64,000 bases of DNA, taken from an uncultured Candidatus Melainabacteria bacterium. GTDB lineage: Bacteria > Cyanobacteriota > Vampirovibrionia > Gastranaerophilales > Gastranaerophilaceae. Both the position numbers and the translations under genes were made by a program. Of this stretch, positions 43,585-52,165 are shown piece after piece. Every line of letters begins with the position of its first letter. Position 1 is the stretch's first letter. Where the stretch lies: NCBI GenBank assembly GCA_934754505.1, contig CAKVIE010000009.1, positions 16,165 to 80,164 on the forward strand. Direction: 5' to 3'. Under the pieces are notes generated by a model. It made no database searches. It was not told the origin of the DNA and saw only the letters and a list, made by a program, of their open reading frames with translations.

Positions 43585-44406
43585 ATGTTATTATTAATAA
43601 AAATATACATCAAAAAGAGGAAAATTACCATAGAAACTTCAGATTTTATTTACGGGAAAAACAATGTAATTGAACTGCTTCAGGCAGGCGAAAGACGAAT
43701 AAACAAAATCATGCTTCTAAAAACAGGGCATGGAGATAAAAGGGTCGATAAAATTATTCAACTTGCAAAGGATAATTCAATACCTTTTTCGTTTGTTCCA
43801 AAAGAAAAATTTAAAAACTATGAAGAATATTCACACCAAGGAGTAATAGCCTTTGCTTCACCTATTGAATATAAAGAGTTGGAAACTTTCATAGAAGAAA
43901 CGAAAGAAGGTTATAAAAAGGTTATAATACTTGATGAAGTCGAAGATCCGCACAATGTCGGCTCTATTGTCAGAACAGCAGTTTGTGCGGGATATGATGC
44001 GGTAATTTTACCAAAACGCCGTTCATCATTAATCAACGCAACGGTTGAAAAAGCATCGGCAGGTGCAATTAATCACATAGATATTATCACTGTAAACAGT
44101 ATTCAAAACACAATTGATACCCTAAAGGATAACGACTTTTGGATAATTGCAACAGTCACAGATGCCGAGGATAATTATTTTGACATTGATTATACAGATA
44201 TGAATTTTGCATTAATCATGGGCAACGAAAAATCAGGGATTTCGAGAACACTTGTTAAAAATTCCGATTTTCGGGTAAGAATACCTATAGAGAAAAATTT
44301 TGATTCACTAAATGTCGCCAACGCAGCATCCATAATCATGTATGAATCTGTCAGACAAGTTATTCAAAAAGGAAAAAACAAAAAGCATGTCAACCAAAAA
44401 GATTAA
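43585..44406 (+). CDS. rlmB: TrmH/SpoU-family rRNA 2'-O-methyltransferase (RlmB-like)
   Basis: Up to 273 residues. The substrate-binding N-domain (DFIYGKNNVIELLQAGERRI) is followed by a SPOUT methylase with DPHNVGSIVRTAVCAGYDAV, ALIMGNEKSGIS and PIEKNFDSLNVANAASIIMY, the three knot motifs. Methylates a guanosine in 23S rRNA in RlmB. The start is uncertain: ATG 43585 has no ribosome site, while a good AAGAGG lies at about 43615, before residues ITIETSDF with no ATG/GTG/TTG at the right distance. It overlaps rpoD by 20 bases. Confidence 0.9.
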   Translation: MLLLIKIYIKKRKITIETSDFIYGKNNVIELLQAGERRINKIMLLKTGHGDKRVDKIIQLAKDNSIPFSFVPKEKFKNYEEYSHQGVIAFASPIEYKELETFIEETKEGYKKVIILDEVEDPHNVGSIVRTAVCAGYDAVILPKRRSSLINATVEKASAGAINHIDIITVNSIQNTIDTLKDNDFWIIATVTDAEDNYFDIDYTDMNFALIMGNEKSGISRTLVKNSDFRVRIPIEKNFDSLNVANAASIIMYESVRQVIQKGKNKKHVNQKD

Positions 44407-45382
44407 ACCAATTGAAAATTTTGATACGGAACAAGATGAAAATATAGAAAACGAAGAATTTACGGACAAAGACGAAAGCGAAGTCGTGGTTGAAGAACCG
44501 CACAGTGCAGAAACATTAACAACCGCTGTAACAGACGATTCGGTAAAAATTTATCTTCAACAAATAGGAAAAATTCCTCTTTTAAACTCAGAGCAGGAAT
44601 TATCAGTTGCAAAGCGAATAAAGGACGGCAAAGCCAGAGATAAAGAAAAAGCCGTAACAGAACTTGTTAATGCTAATCTTCGTCTTGTTGTGAGCATTGC
44701 CAAAAAATACATAGGCAGAGGTTTATCTTTTCTTGATTTAATTCAAGAAGGCAATATGGGCTTGATGCGTGCAGCCGAAAAATTCGACTACACAAGAGGC
44801 TACAAATTCTCAACATATTCAACATGGTGGATTCAGCAAGCCATAACAAGAGCAATCGCTGATAAATCAAGACTTATCAGACTTCCTGTCCACATGATTG
44901 AAACTCTCGGCAAAATCAAAAAAATATCAACAGAAATGACTATTCAAAACGGTTATGCCCCCGGAAAAGAAGAACTTGCATATAAAGTCGGCATGCCTTT
45001 AGCGAAATTAACACAATTAATAGAATCGGCTCAAAGTACAGTCAGCATTGAAGCTCCTGCAAATCAGAAAGAAGATAACGCAAAAATTGCAGATTTTATA
45101 GTCGATGAATCGACTCTCTCGCCTGATACTCACGTCACTCAAGAAAATATGTTTGGCGATATTGAAAAAATGCTCGGCAAATTAAGCCCAAAAGAACGTG
45201 ACATAATTGTTCTCCGCTACGGACTCGGCAAAGACGGCGAAAAGAAAACACTCGAAGAAATCGGCTCTCAGTACAATGTTTCTCGTGAACGTATTCGACA
45301 AATTGAAAATCGAGCTATCAGCAAATTGAGAAAACTTTGCCGTGATAAAAAACGGGAAAATGCCCTTAAAAACTATATTTAA
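44387..45382 (+). CDS. rpoD: RNA polymerase sigma factor, primary RpoD/SigA type
   Basis: 331 residues from ATG 44387 (AAAAGGAAAA upstream). Acidic N-terminus, region 1.2 (DSVKIYLQQIGKIPLLNSEQ), regions 2.1-2.4 (NANLRLVVSIAKKYIGRGLS, LIQEGNMGLMRAAEKFDYTR, FSTYSTWWIQQAITRAIADK), region 3 and region 4 with the helix-turn-helix (VSRERIRQIENRAISKLRKL). The full set of promoter-contact residues suggests the vegetative sigma factor, short type without the large spacer. It begins inside the end of rlmB. Confidence 0.94.
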   Translation: MSTKKIKPIENFDTEQDENIENEEFTDKDESEVVVEEPHSAETLTTAVTDDSVKIYLQQIGKIPLLNSEQELSVAKRIKDGKARDKEKAVTELVNANLRLVVSIAKKYIGRGLSFLDLIQEGNMGLMRAAEKFDYTRGYKFSTYSTWWIQQAITRAIADKSRLIRLPVHMIETLGKIKKISTEMTIQNGYAPGKEELAYKVGMPLAKLTQLIESAQSTVSIEAPANQKEDNAKIADFIVDESTLSPDTHVTQENMFGDIEKMLGKLSPKERDIIVLRYGLGKDGEKKTLEEIGSQYNVSRERIRQIENRAISKLRKLCRDKKRENALKNYI

Positions 45383-45399
45383 AACTGTATTTAAAACAA

Positions 45400-45425
45400 A
45401 AACTCCCGCAAAACGGGAGTTTTTA
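45400..45425. terminator. Bidirectional terminator after rpoD
   Basis: AACTCCCG, loop CAAAA, CGGGAGTTTTT. Confidence 0.88.
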
Positions 45426-45461
45426 ATTGTTTTTAAGCCTTGGATTTTTGAGATTTTATGA

Positions 45462-45704
45462 TTAACCAACCAAACCTGAATCATCACATTCAGATGCTTT
45501 AACCATAATGGCATGTTCTACGGGATTTTCTTTTTTAATAGAATTGTCAAAACCGTATTCATCATATCCGAATTCGTCTTTTGCTCTTTTTGATTGATTT
45601 TCATCAACGAGTTTTTTTGCGAGTTCCGCAATTTCATATACGAGTTCGTATCTGTTTTCGCAATTATCATTTAAGTCCCAAGCTATTTTTATAATTTGAT
45701 TCAT
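45462..45704 (-). CDS. Small acidic protein, possible RNA polymerase omega subunit
   Basis: 80 residues from ATG 45704, which has AGGAG 9 bases upstream; a longer upstream frame lacks one. The segment ENRYELVYEIAELAKKLVDE resembles the omega core (NRFELV..AAKRAR.L), and PVEHAIMVKASE resembles its K.V..AI.EIA end. Between them is an acidic insertion (KDEFGYDEYGFDNS). If correct, it is the RpoZ subunit that helps assemble RNA polymerase, encoded convergently with rpoD. The match is short, so this is a suggestion. Confidence 0.5.
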   Translation of the reverse strand: MNQIIKIAWDLNDNCENRYELVYEIAELAKKLVDENQSKRAKDEFGYDEYGFDNSIKKENPVEHAIMVKASECDDSGLVG

Positions 45705-45827
45705 CTTATATTTCTCCTGAATTAAAATCATAATACTATGATTATGCTTTGATTTCAATAATTTTTTTGAACTATCTTCAAAATTGTTTTCTTAAAAATA
45801 GAGAACAATCAGATTTGACACTCAAAA

Positions 45828-47099
45828 TTATATTAACGGAATTAAAACCGCAAACTCTGTGCCGTCAGAGCCTGTTCTTATTAATTTAACATCTCCGTAT
45901 TGTTCCTGCATAAGTTTTTTGCAAATGCAAAGTCCAAGCCCGTTTCCGTCAATTTTCGTGGTAAAGCCCTCATCAAAAATTTTGAGAACTATATCTTCCG
46001 GAATACCCTTGCCCGAATCTTGAATAAGAAGAGGTATTCTATTATTTTCCTTTTCACCTATTTTGAGAGTAATTCTGCCATTTTTATCCGTTGCATCAAT
46101 CGCATTGTACAAAATATTTAAAATTACGCTTTGAAGTTTTGCCTCATCTGTATGAACACGATATTCATCACCGACAAAACTTTCTATCGAAATATTTTTA
46201 TCTTTTGCTTTTGGTACAGCAAGTTTTACGACATCTGAAACTATTGATGACAGCTGCTTTTCAACCAAAATCGGTCTTGAGAAAGATCTAATTTCACTTA
46301 TTAAATTTGAAACAGCAAAAGCCGATTGTTTAATACTGTTTATCGCATTTTTAACTGATTTCGCAGCTTCTTCATCGAATTGAACATTTTCAAGGCGTTT
46401 TTCCAAAATTTTTGTATATAAATCAATTACCGAAACATTATTTTTAATCTCGTGGGCGGTAAACTTTGCCTTTTCAGAAATCTGCTTATATTCATTCATA
46501 AGCGTTTCAGTTTCGGAATAATTTTCTTTTTCCGCTTGAGTAAAGACCATTTCCTGATTTACATTATCCAAACAGTTTACAACCTTGTTAATTGCATTAT
46601 TCATTGTTTTTTGTTCACGTCTGTCGGGAGCATAAGTCGTTAAATAACTTACCAAATCGACCGTTGCATTTTCAAACATCGTATTTGCGATATCAGATAT
46701 TTCTCGAGAATTCAAAATCAAGCAAATCTGCGACATATCATTATTTGAAATAGTCCAATCCCAAATCAAAACAGCCGAATATCTCGGGGCTAAAATCAAA
46801 ATAAATTCTGTATCTTCCCAAATGTGTTTTTTCTCGATATTAACAATTTTTCCGCTTGTTAAATTATCGCAATAAGAATACATTTTGACATCAGAAAATT
46901 CTAAACGCTTTATAATCGAAGCTATTCCGTCAGTTCCGGACAATCGCATCAAAACAAGACCTTCTTGCGACGGTTGCTCAAGCAAAGGTTCAAGAAGCGA
47001 ACGAATAATGCCTTTTATCGTTTGTCTGCCGTATTCTTTATCCGACCCTGTTAAAACCAAATCTTTAAGAACATTTTTAGTATTTGAAAATTTAGCCAT
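45828..47099 (-). CDS. Cytoplasmic sensor histidine kinase
   Basis: 423 residues without membrane helices. The first 190 residues are an unassigned sensory region (contains FILILAPRYSAVLIWDWTIS). The H box is FTAHEIKNNVSVIDLY, followed by an ATPase domain with VILNILYNAIDATDKNG, IQDSGKGIPEDIV, FTTKIDGNGLGLCICKKL. The HEIKNN type H box is typical of HisKA kinases. No response regulator is adjacent. Separated from cstA by a short gap on the same strand. Confidence 0.9.
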   Translation of the reverse strand: MAKFSNTKNVLKDLVLTGSDKEYGRQTIKGIIRSLLEPLLEQPSQEGLVLMRLSGTDGIASIIKRLEFSDVKMYSYCDNLTSGKIVNIEKKHIWEDTEFILILAPRYSAVLIWDWTISNNDMSQICLILNSREISDIANTMFENATVDLVSYLTTYAPDRREQKTMNNAINKVVNCLDNVNQEMVFTQAEKENYSETETLMNEYKQISEKAKFTAHEIKNNVSVIDLYTKILEKRLENVQFDEEAAKSVKNAINSIKQSAFAVSNLISEIRSFSRPILVEKQLSSIVSDVVKLAVPKAKDKNISIESFVGDEYRVHTDEAKLQSVILNILYNAIDATDKNGRITLKIGEKENNRIPLLIQDSGKGIPEDIVLKIFDEGFTTKIDGNGLGLCICKKLMQEQYGDVKLIRTGSDGTEFAVLIPLI

Positions 47100-47163
47100 T
47101 TCATCACCTGTTTTTTAAATGATTATCTCAATTATAACATATTTTGCAATTATAAACCTTGTG

Positions 47164-48591
47164 TTAAGAAATTTTTTCAACTTCTTTAACAATTTTTGCC
47201 TTTTTGGGTTTAAATCCGAAAAACACACTCAAAATAAGACAGGTCAAAGCCGCCGCAATAACTTTCGAGTAATTCAAATCAAGGTTAAAGCCTATTTTCA
47301 CATGCAAAATATATGTAAAACAAACCATGGACATAAATATTGCAGGCAAAAGCGTAATCGGGTAGAAGCGATTTTTTCTTCTCAAATAAACACTTATTGC
47401 CCAAAGAGTTATCATTCCGAGAGTTTGGTTAGCCCAAGCAAAATACATCCACAACACAGTTATATCAACCATTGTAAATGCAATTCCGACAACCAAAACC
47501 GCCAAACTCAAAAGCAATCTGTTGAACATTTTTGTTTGATTATATTTTAGCAAATTTGCGATAGTCAACCTTGCAGAGCGAAAAGCCGTATCTCCAGACG
47601 TTATCGACAAAATAACAACCGATAAAACCGTGAGTTTTGAACCTATCGGACCTAACAAAGCTCGTGAAATTTCCGCAACAACACCGCCTTGACCGAGCTT
47701 CTGCACAGCTGCCAAAAGACTTTGGCTATTATCATAGAAAGCAATTCCCAAAGTTGCCCAGACAAGGGCTATAAAACCTTCAAAAATCATAGCTCCGTAA
47801 AAAATTTTTCTGCCGTCTTTTTCATTTGTTATACATCTTGCCATAATCGGCGACTGAGTTGAATGAAATCCGCTGATAGCACCGCATGCAATCGTTATAA
47901 ACATCAACGGGAAAATCGGTGTTTTATCAGGGTGCATATTTTGAAATCCCATATTATGATACCAATCTCCGCTCATACCAAACAAACTTGCAAGCAAAGC
48001 CATCGTCATCGTAACAAGCAATATTGCAAAAAACGGATAACATTTCCCGATAATTTTATCCACAGGCAAAAGCGTTGCAATAAAATAATACGCAAAAATT
48101 ATAACCGCAAAAATTATATATTCGGAATGAAAAATATCAGCAAGCATTTTGGCAGGATTAAGTGCAAAAACCGCTCCGACAAGAATTAAAATCACAATCA
48201 AAAATAAAGAAAATAAAAGTTTTATCCTCTTATTAAGCACCTTTTCGATTAAAAAATCCATTGTGCAGCCTTTATAACGCAGCGAAAACATGCCCGTCAA
48301 ATAATCATGCACTCCGCCTGCAAAAATCGAACCGAACACAATCCAAAGCAGACAAGCAGGGCCGTAAACAGCACCCAAAACAGCTCCGAAAACAGGTCCT
48401 AATCCTGCAATATTCAGAAATTGAATTAAAAATATTTTCCAAACGGGCATGGGGACATAGTCAATCCCGTCGTTATACTTTACAGCAGGGGTTTTTCGTG
48501 TTTCAGAAGCACCAAAAACCTTTTCGACAATTCTTCCATAAACGAGGTAGCCTAAAACCAAAAGGCATACCGATAATATAAACAATTTCAT
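47164..48591 (-). CDS. cstA: CstA-family carbon starvation protein / peptide-pyruvate transporter
   Basis: 475 residues from ATG 48591 (GGGTGAAGAA upstream; the TTG at 48603 is rejected). About 12-14 membrane helices, including LVYGRIVEKVFGA, FLIQFLNIAGLGPVFGAVLG and the conserved TSGDTAFRSARLTIANLL. Shorter than the E. coli protein (about 700) and like the compact anaerobe forms. Imports peptides or pyruvate in characterised members. Located between a kinase gene and the HELGH zincin gene. Confidence 0.9.
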   Translation of the reverse strand: MKLFILSVCLLVLGYLVYGRIVEKVFGASETRKTPAVKYNDGIDYVPMPVWKIFLIQFLNIAGLGPVFGAVLGAVYGPACLLWIVFGSIFAGGVHDYLTGMFSLRYKGCTMDFLIEKVLNKRIKLLFSLFLIVILILVGAVFALNPAKMLADIFHSEYIIFAVIIFAYYFIATLLPVDKIIGKCYPFFAILLVTMTMALLASLFGMSGDWYHNMGFQNMHPDKTPIFPLMFITIACGAISGFHSTQSPIMARCITNEKDGRKIFYGAMIFEGFIALVWATLGIAFYDNSQSLLAAVQKLGQGGVVAEISRALLGPIGSKLTVLSVVILSITSGDTAFRSARLTIANLLKYNQTKMFNRLLLSLAVLVVGIAFTMVDITVLWMYFAWANQTLGMITLWAISVYLRRKNRFYPITLLPAIFMSMVCFTYILHVKIGFNLDLNYSKVIAAALTCLILSVFFGFKPKKAKIVKEVEKIS

Positions 48592-48744
48592 TTCTTCACC
48601 CAAATAAATCTCAATATAATATATTTATAATTATAGTTTGAACATAAAAAATACAGTATTTTTTTATATAAAATGCAAAAAAATTATACAAAAAGATATT
48701 TTTCTTTAAAAAAATAAGATTTTTACAAAAAAGCACCTGAAAAT

Positions 48745-48777
48745 TAAAAAAGGAGAAGTCTAATGAAAAACTTCTCC
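48745..48777 (-). terminator. Terminator of the HELGH protein gene
   Basis: On the minus strand GGAGAAGT, loop, ACTTCTCC followed by TTTTTT. Confidence 0.88.
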
Positions 48778-48799
48778 ATCGGGGTTGATTTAGAGCTTC

Positions 48800-50254
48800 T
48801 TAGTTAAAAGAAACTCCTTTTTCTGCGATTGCAATAGGTGTTGTCAATTTAGTTGCAACAGCTATTGTTCTCGGAAAATAATTTTGAAGAACTTGCGTTC
48901 TCATAGCCAAAACTTCAAGCGGAGCAGGAGTTTGACTGTTCATCGCATTTGTTTCGGCAACTGTTTCTTTTCTTCCTCTGTCATTTTGACCTTCAACACC
49001 AAAGATAAAGTAATCAATGTATTCTTCTTTGAATGACGGGAATGCCTTAACAAATGCAGCTTTTTCCATCATATATTCTTTTCTGAATTCAGGATTATCA
49101 GCTATCGGATTTTTAAGAAATTCTTTAGGTTGTTCACCTTTTGAGATTGCATCTTTAGCTTCTTTTTGGTATTCCTTAACTTCTTTCATCAAATATGCAT
49201 CTTTGCTGTGTCCGAGTTCATGGTTTACAGCAAAACCATCGGTTGTACAGTTTAAAACACCAAAATAGCCCATAAATGCAGAATCTAAAGTGTTCTTTAA
49301 CGGAACAATATGCTTAACGTCTTTAGACATATCAATAAGCGTATCCCCCGGTAAAGTCTTTAACAAATCTGAAATAACAGGTTCTTTTGTTTGTTCGGGT
49401 TTGAAGTTCATCAATTTTCCGAGTACAGAAAATACAGGTTTTTTGTAGAAAGGAATTGCGAAAGTTTTTTCGTTTAAAACTGTTTTTGTACCTTCAAATT
49501 CATCTGTTACAATAGTATTTTTGCCTTTTTGTTCGATAGTATAATGTCTGCCGTTAACCGATGAGTATGCAAGATTTTCATTTACTCTTTGATAAGTTCT
49601 GTCAACCGTTGATAAAACATTTCCGTTTTTATCTTTAATTTGGTTGAACATTCTGATATTGTCGCCTTTCGCATCTTTAGAATATCTGTAAGTAGTCGTT
49701 GTACCGTCTAAACTTGTCATATTTTTGCTGATATAAATTCCGCCGTCTTTTGTTTTGATAGCTGATGAAATAGTCTTTTTTCTTCCCAAAGCATCAACTT
49801 CTTCAACATTGTAAATTCCGGGTACGTCAGACATTTTGTAAGTTTCTCTTGCAACTGTTTTTCCTGTTACGGGGTCTTTTCTTTCAGTAACAAGTGCTTG
49901 ATGAACAGGGAGTCCCGGTTGAACATCATAAGAAACACCTTTTGATACGGCATTATGTTCAAAATCATTAACCGTTTTCACTTGAATTGCAGTATTTGCA
50001 AGAGGAATTCTTGTAACTTCAGTTGAATCCAAAACGCCTTCATCGCTCCAGTTGTATTTTGTTAATTTTATATTTACTTGTCCCGATTTTGCATCAACTT
50101 CTTTATCAACATATTGACCATCTTCTGTCTTTACGAAAACATCAGATGTCGGTTGTTGTTTAGGTTGCATTTGAGGTTGATTTTGTTGTATATATTGCGT
50201 GTTTCTTCTCTCCTGAAACGGATTTGTTACGGCTGTTATGCTGCTTACTTGCAT
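48800..50254 (-). CDS. Predicted zincin metallopeptidase of unknown family (HELGH)
   Basis: 484 residues. A Gln/Asn/Pro-rich start (MQVSSITAVTNPFQERRNTQ) leads into about 240 residues of repetitive beta strands with YD/RHS-like texture (DALGRKKTISSAIKTKDGGI, KDKNGNVLSTVDRTYQRVNE). The C-terminal third has HELGH (345-349) followed about 80 residues later by KETVAETNAM (429-438), whose Glu could be the third zinc ligand as in gluzincins. No signal peptide. Its single-gene unit has a GA-rich leader and a strong terminator. Peptidase activity is a prediction from the HExxH motif and helical surroundings. Confidence 0.65.
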   Translation of the reverse strand: MQVSSITAVTNPFQERRNTQYIQQNQPQMQPKQQPTSDVFVKTEDGQYVDKEVDAKSGQVNIKLTKYNWSDEGVLDSTEVTRIPLANTAIQVKTVNDFEHNAVSKGVSYDVQPGLPVHQALVTERKDPVTGKTVARETYKMSDVPGIYNVEEVDALGRKKTISSAIKTKDGGIYISKNMTSLDGTTTTYRYSKDAKGDNIRMFNQIKDKNGNVLSTVDRTYQRVNENLAYSSVNGRHYTIEQKGKNTIVTDEFEGTKTVLNEKTFAIPFYKKPVFSVLGKLMNFKPEQTKEPVISDLLKTLPGDTLIDMSKDVKHIVPLKNTLDSAFMGYFGVLNCTTDGFAVNHELGHSKDAYLMKEVKEYQKEAKDAISKGEQPKEFLKNPIADNPEFRKEYMMEKAAFVKAFPSFKEEYIDYFIFGVEGQNDRGRKETVAETNAMNSQTPAPLEVLAMRTQVLQNYFPRTIAVATKLTTPIAIAEKGVSFN

Positions 50255-50520
50255 TTACTCTCTTGCCTTTCTTACTTCTTGTTTTTCTTTCACACTTACT
50301 TTTTACGCTTCAAAACTTACTTTGGGATTTTTTTGTTATTTTAAAGTGTAATTTTTACAATTCTTAATTAATTGTATCATTCACACTTCATATTGCAATA
50401 GTTAATTTAAAAAAATATGTAAAGATTTTATAAAGATAAAAAACAAAATAAAAGATTTATCGAAAATAAGGCTTTTGTTTGTGGTAATATGCATTTTGAG
50501 TGAACTACGGCGGAAAAAGT

Positions 50521-52104
50521 ATGAAAAAAATCGAAATTTACGATACAACTTTGCGTGACGGAGCGCAATCCGAGGGAATAAATTTTTCGACTTCGGATAA
50601 ATTAAAAACGGTTAAAATGCTTGATGAATTAGGAATTGATTTTATTGAAGCAGGCTGGCCTGGGGCTAATCCGAAAGATGTTGAAGTTTTTGCTGATTTA
50701 AAAAATATGCCGTTAAAGCACTCAAAAATAGCGGCTTTCGGCTGTACGAGAAAGCCGAATGTTAATCCGGAAGATGACAAAGTTCTTCAAATGCTTTTAA
50801 CTGCCGAAACAGAAATTATCACAATTTTTGGCAAAACATGGGATTTTCACGTTGAGCATGCTTTATGTACAACTTTAGACGAAAACCTTGCAATGATTGA
50901 AGACAGTATTAAATATCTTATCAGCAAAGGTAAAAAAGTATTTTTTGATGCGGAACACTTTTTTGACGGCTGTAAAAACAATAAAGAATATGCTTTCAAA
51001 TGTATCGAAACAGCTTTAAATGCAGGTTCGGAAAGAATTATTCTCTGCGACACAAACGGCGGTTGTATGAATTATGAAATAACCGAAATTGTTGATGAAG
51101 TCATAAAAAGCTTTCCGAATATGCAAATCGGCGTACATGTTCACAATGACGGAGATATGGCAGTTGCAAACTCACTTGCGGCAGTTGATTCGGGAGCTGT
51201 TCAAATTCAAGGAACGATAAACGGCTACGGCGAAAGATGCGGAAATGCAAACCTTTGCTCAATAATCCCGAACTTACAGCTTAAAAAAGGTTACGACGTA
51301 ATCGGCGATAAAATCCGAAATTTAACCTTCATATCAAACAGCATTGCCGAAATTGCCAATGTTGCAGTGCCGTCAAATGCACCTTATGTCGGATTAAGTG
51401 CCTTTGCTCACAAAGCAGGTGTTCACGCAAGCGGTGTTCGTAAAAATTCTCAAACTTACGAACATATTTCACCCGATTTAGTCGGAAACAGACGAAAAAT
51501 CTTGATTTCTGACCAAGCAGGAACCGCCTCATTAAAAGAAAAAATCAGAAATTTACGCATAGTCAAAGATTTACAAGACTCTGATTTACCCAAAATCATT
51601 GACAGAATTAAGAAACTTGAATGGAAAGGTTTCGCATTTGAAGGTGCGGAAGCCTCTTTTGAGCTTTTGATTTTAGACACATTAACAGGATTGCCCGATT
51701 TCTTCAAAATTTCAGGATTTAGAGTTATCGGAGATACTTTTATCGGCGAAAAGAAACACAATATAATCACCGAAGCATCTGTAAAAGTTCAAATTGATGA
51801 GCACAATATTCACACGGTTGCAGAGGGCGAGGGTCCCGTAAACGCACTCGACACGGCACTTCGTAAAGCACTTGTTGAATTTTATCCTGAAGTTTTAAAA
51901 TACAAACTCTGCGATTTCAAAGTCCGTATTTTAGACAGCAAAGACGGAACGGCAGCGGTCGTAAGAGTTAACGTCGAAACGACAGACGGTATCAACAAAT
52001 GGGATACGGTCGGAGTCAGCGAAGATATTATTGAAGCATCTTATATGGCAATTTCAGACAGTATGATGTACGGACTGATTTTGCACAACCCCGATTTTGT
52101 TTAA
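50521..52104 (+). CDS. cimA: (R)-citramalate synthase (CimA type)
   Basis: 527 residues from ATG 50521 (GGCGGAAAAAGT upstream; GTG 50500 rejected). HMGL-like TIM barrel with YDTTLRDGAQSEGINFSTSD and GVHVHNDGDMAVANSLAAV, and a C-terminal LeuA regulatory domain (about 400-527, e.g. VHTVAEGEGPVNALDTALRK). Length and the AGWPGANP motif match the CimA/TIGR00977-type family that condenses pyruvate and acetyl-CoA for isoleucine synthesis without threonine; a 2-isopropylmalate synthase is less likely. Confidence 0.92.
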   Translation: MKKIEIYDTTLRDGAQSEGINFSTSDKLKTVKMLDELGIDFIEAGWPGANPKDVEVFADLKNMPLKHSKIAAFGCTRKPNVNPEDDKVLQMLLTAETEIITIFGKTWDFHVEHALCTTLDENLAMIEDSIKYLISKGKKVFFDAEHFFDGCKNNKEYAFKCIETALNAGSERIILCDTNGGCMNYEITEIVDEVIKSFPNMQIGVHVHNDGDMAVANSLAAVDSGAVQIQGTINGYGERCGNANLCSIIPNLQLKKGYDVIGDKIRNLTFISNSIAEIANVAVPSNAPYVGLSAFAHKAGVHASGVRKNSQTYEHISPDLVGNRRKILISDQAGTASLKEKIRNLRIVKDLQDSDLPKIIDRIKKLEWKGFAFEGAEASFELLILDTLTGLPDFFKISGFRVIGDTFIGEKKHNIITEASVKVQIDEHNIHTVAEGEGPVNALDTALRKALVEFYPEVLKYKLCDFKVRILDSKDGTAAVVRVNVETTDGINKWDTVGVSEDIIEASYMAISDSMMYGLILHNPDFV

Positions 52105-52108
52105 AAAA

Positions 52109-52136
52109 ACAATCGGCTTAAACACCGACTGTTTTT
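52109..52136. terminator. Terminator after cimA
   Basis: ACAATCGG, loop CTTAAACA, CCGACTGT followed by TTTTT; A run on the other side. Confidence 0.75.
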
Positions 52137-52165
52137 AATCAAAATTCATGCCCGCAGCTCAACAA

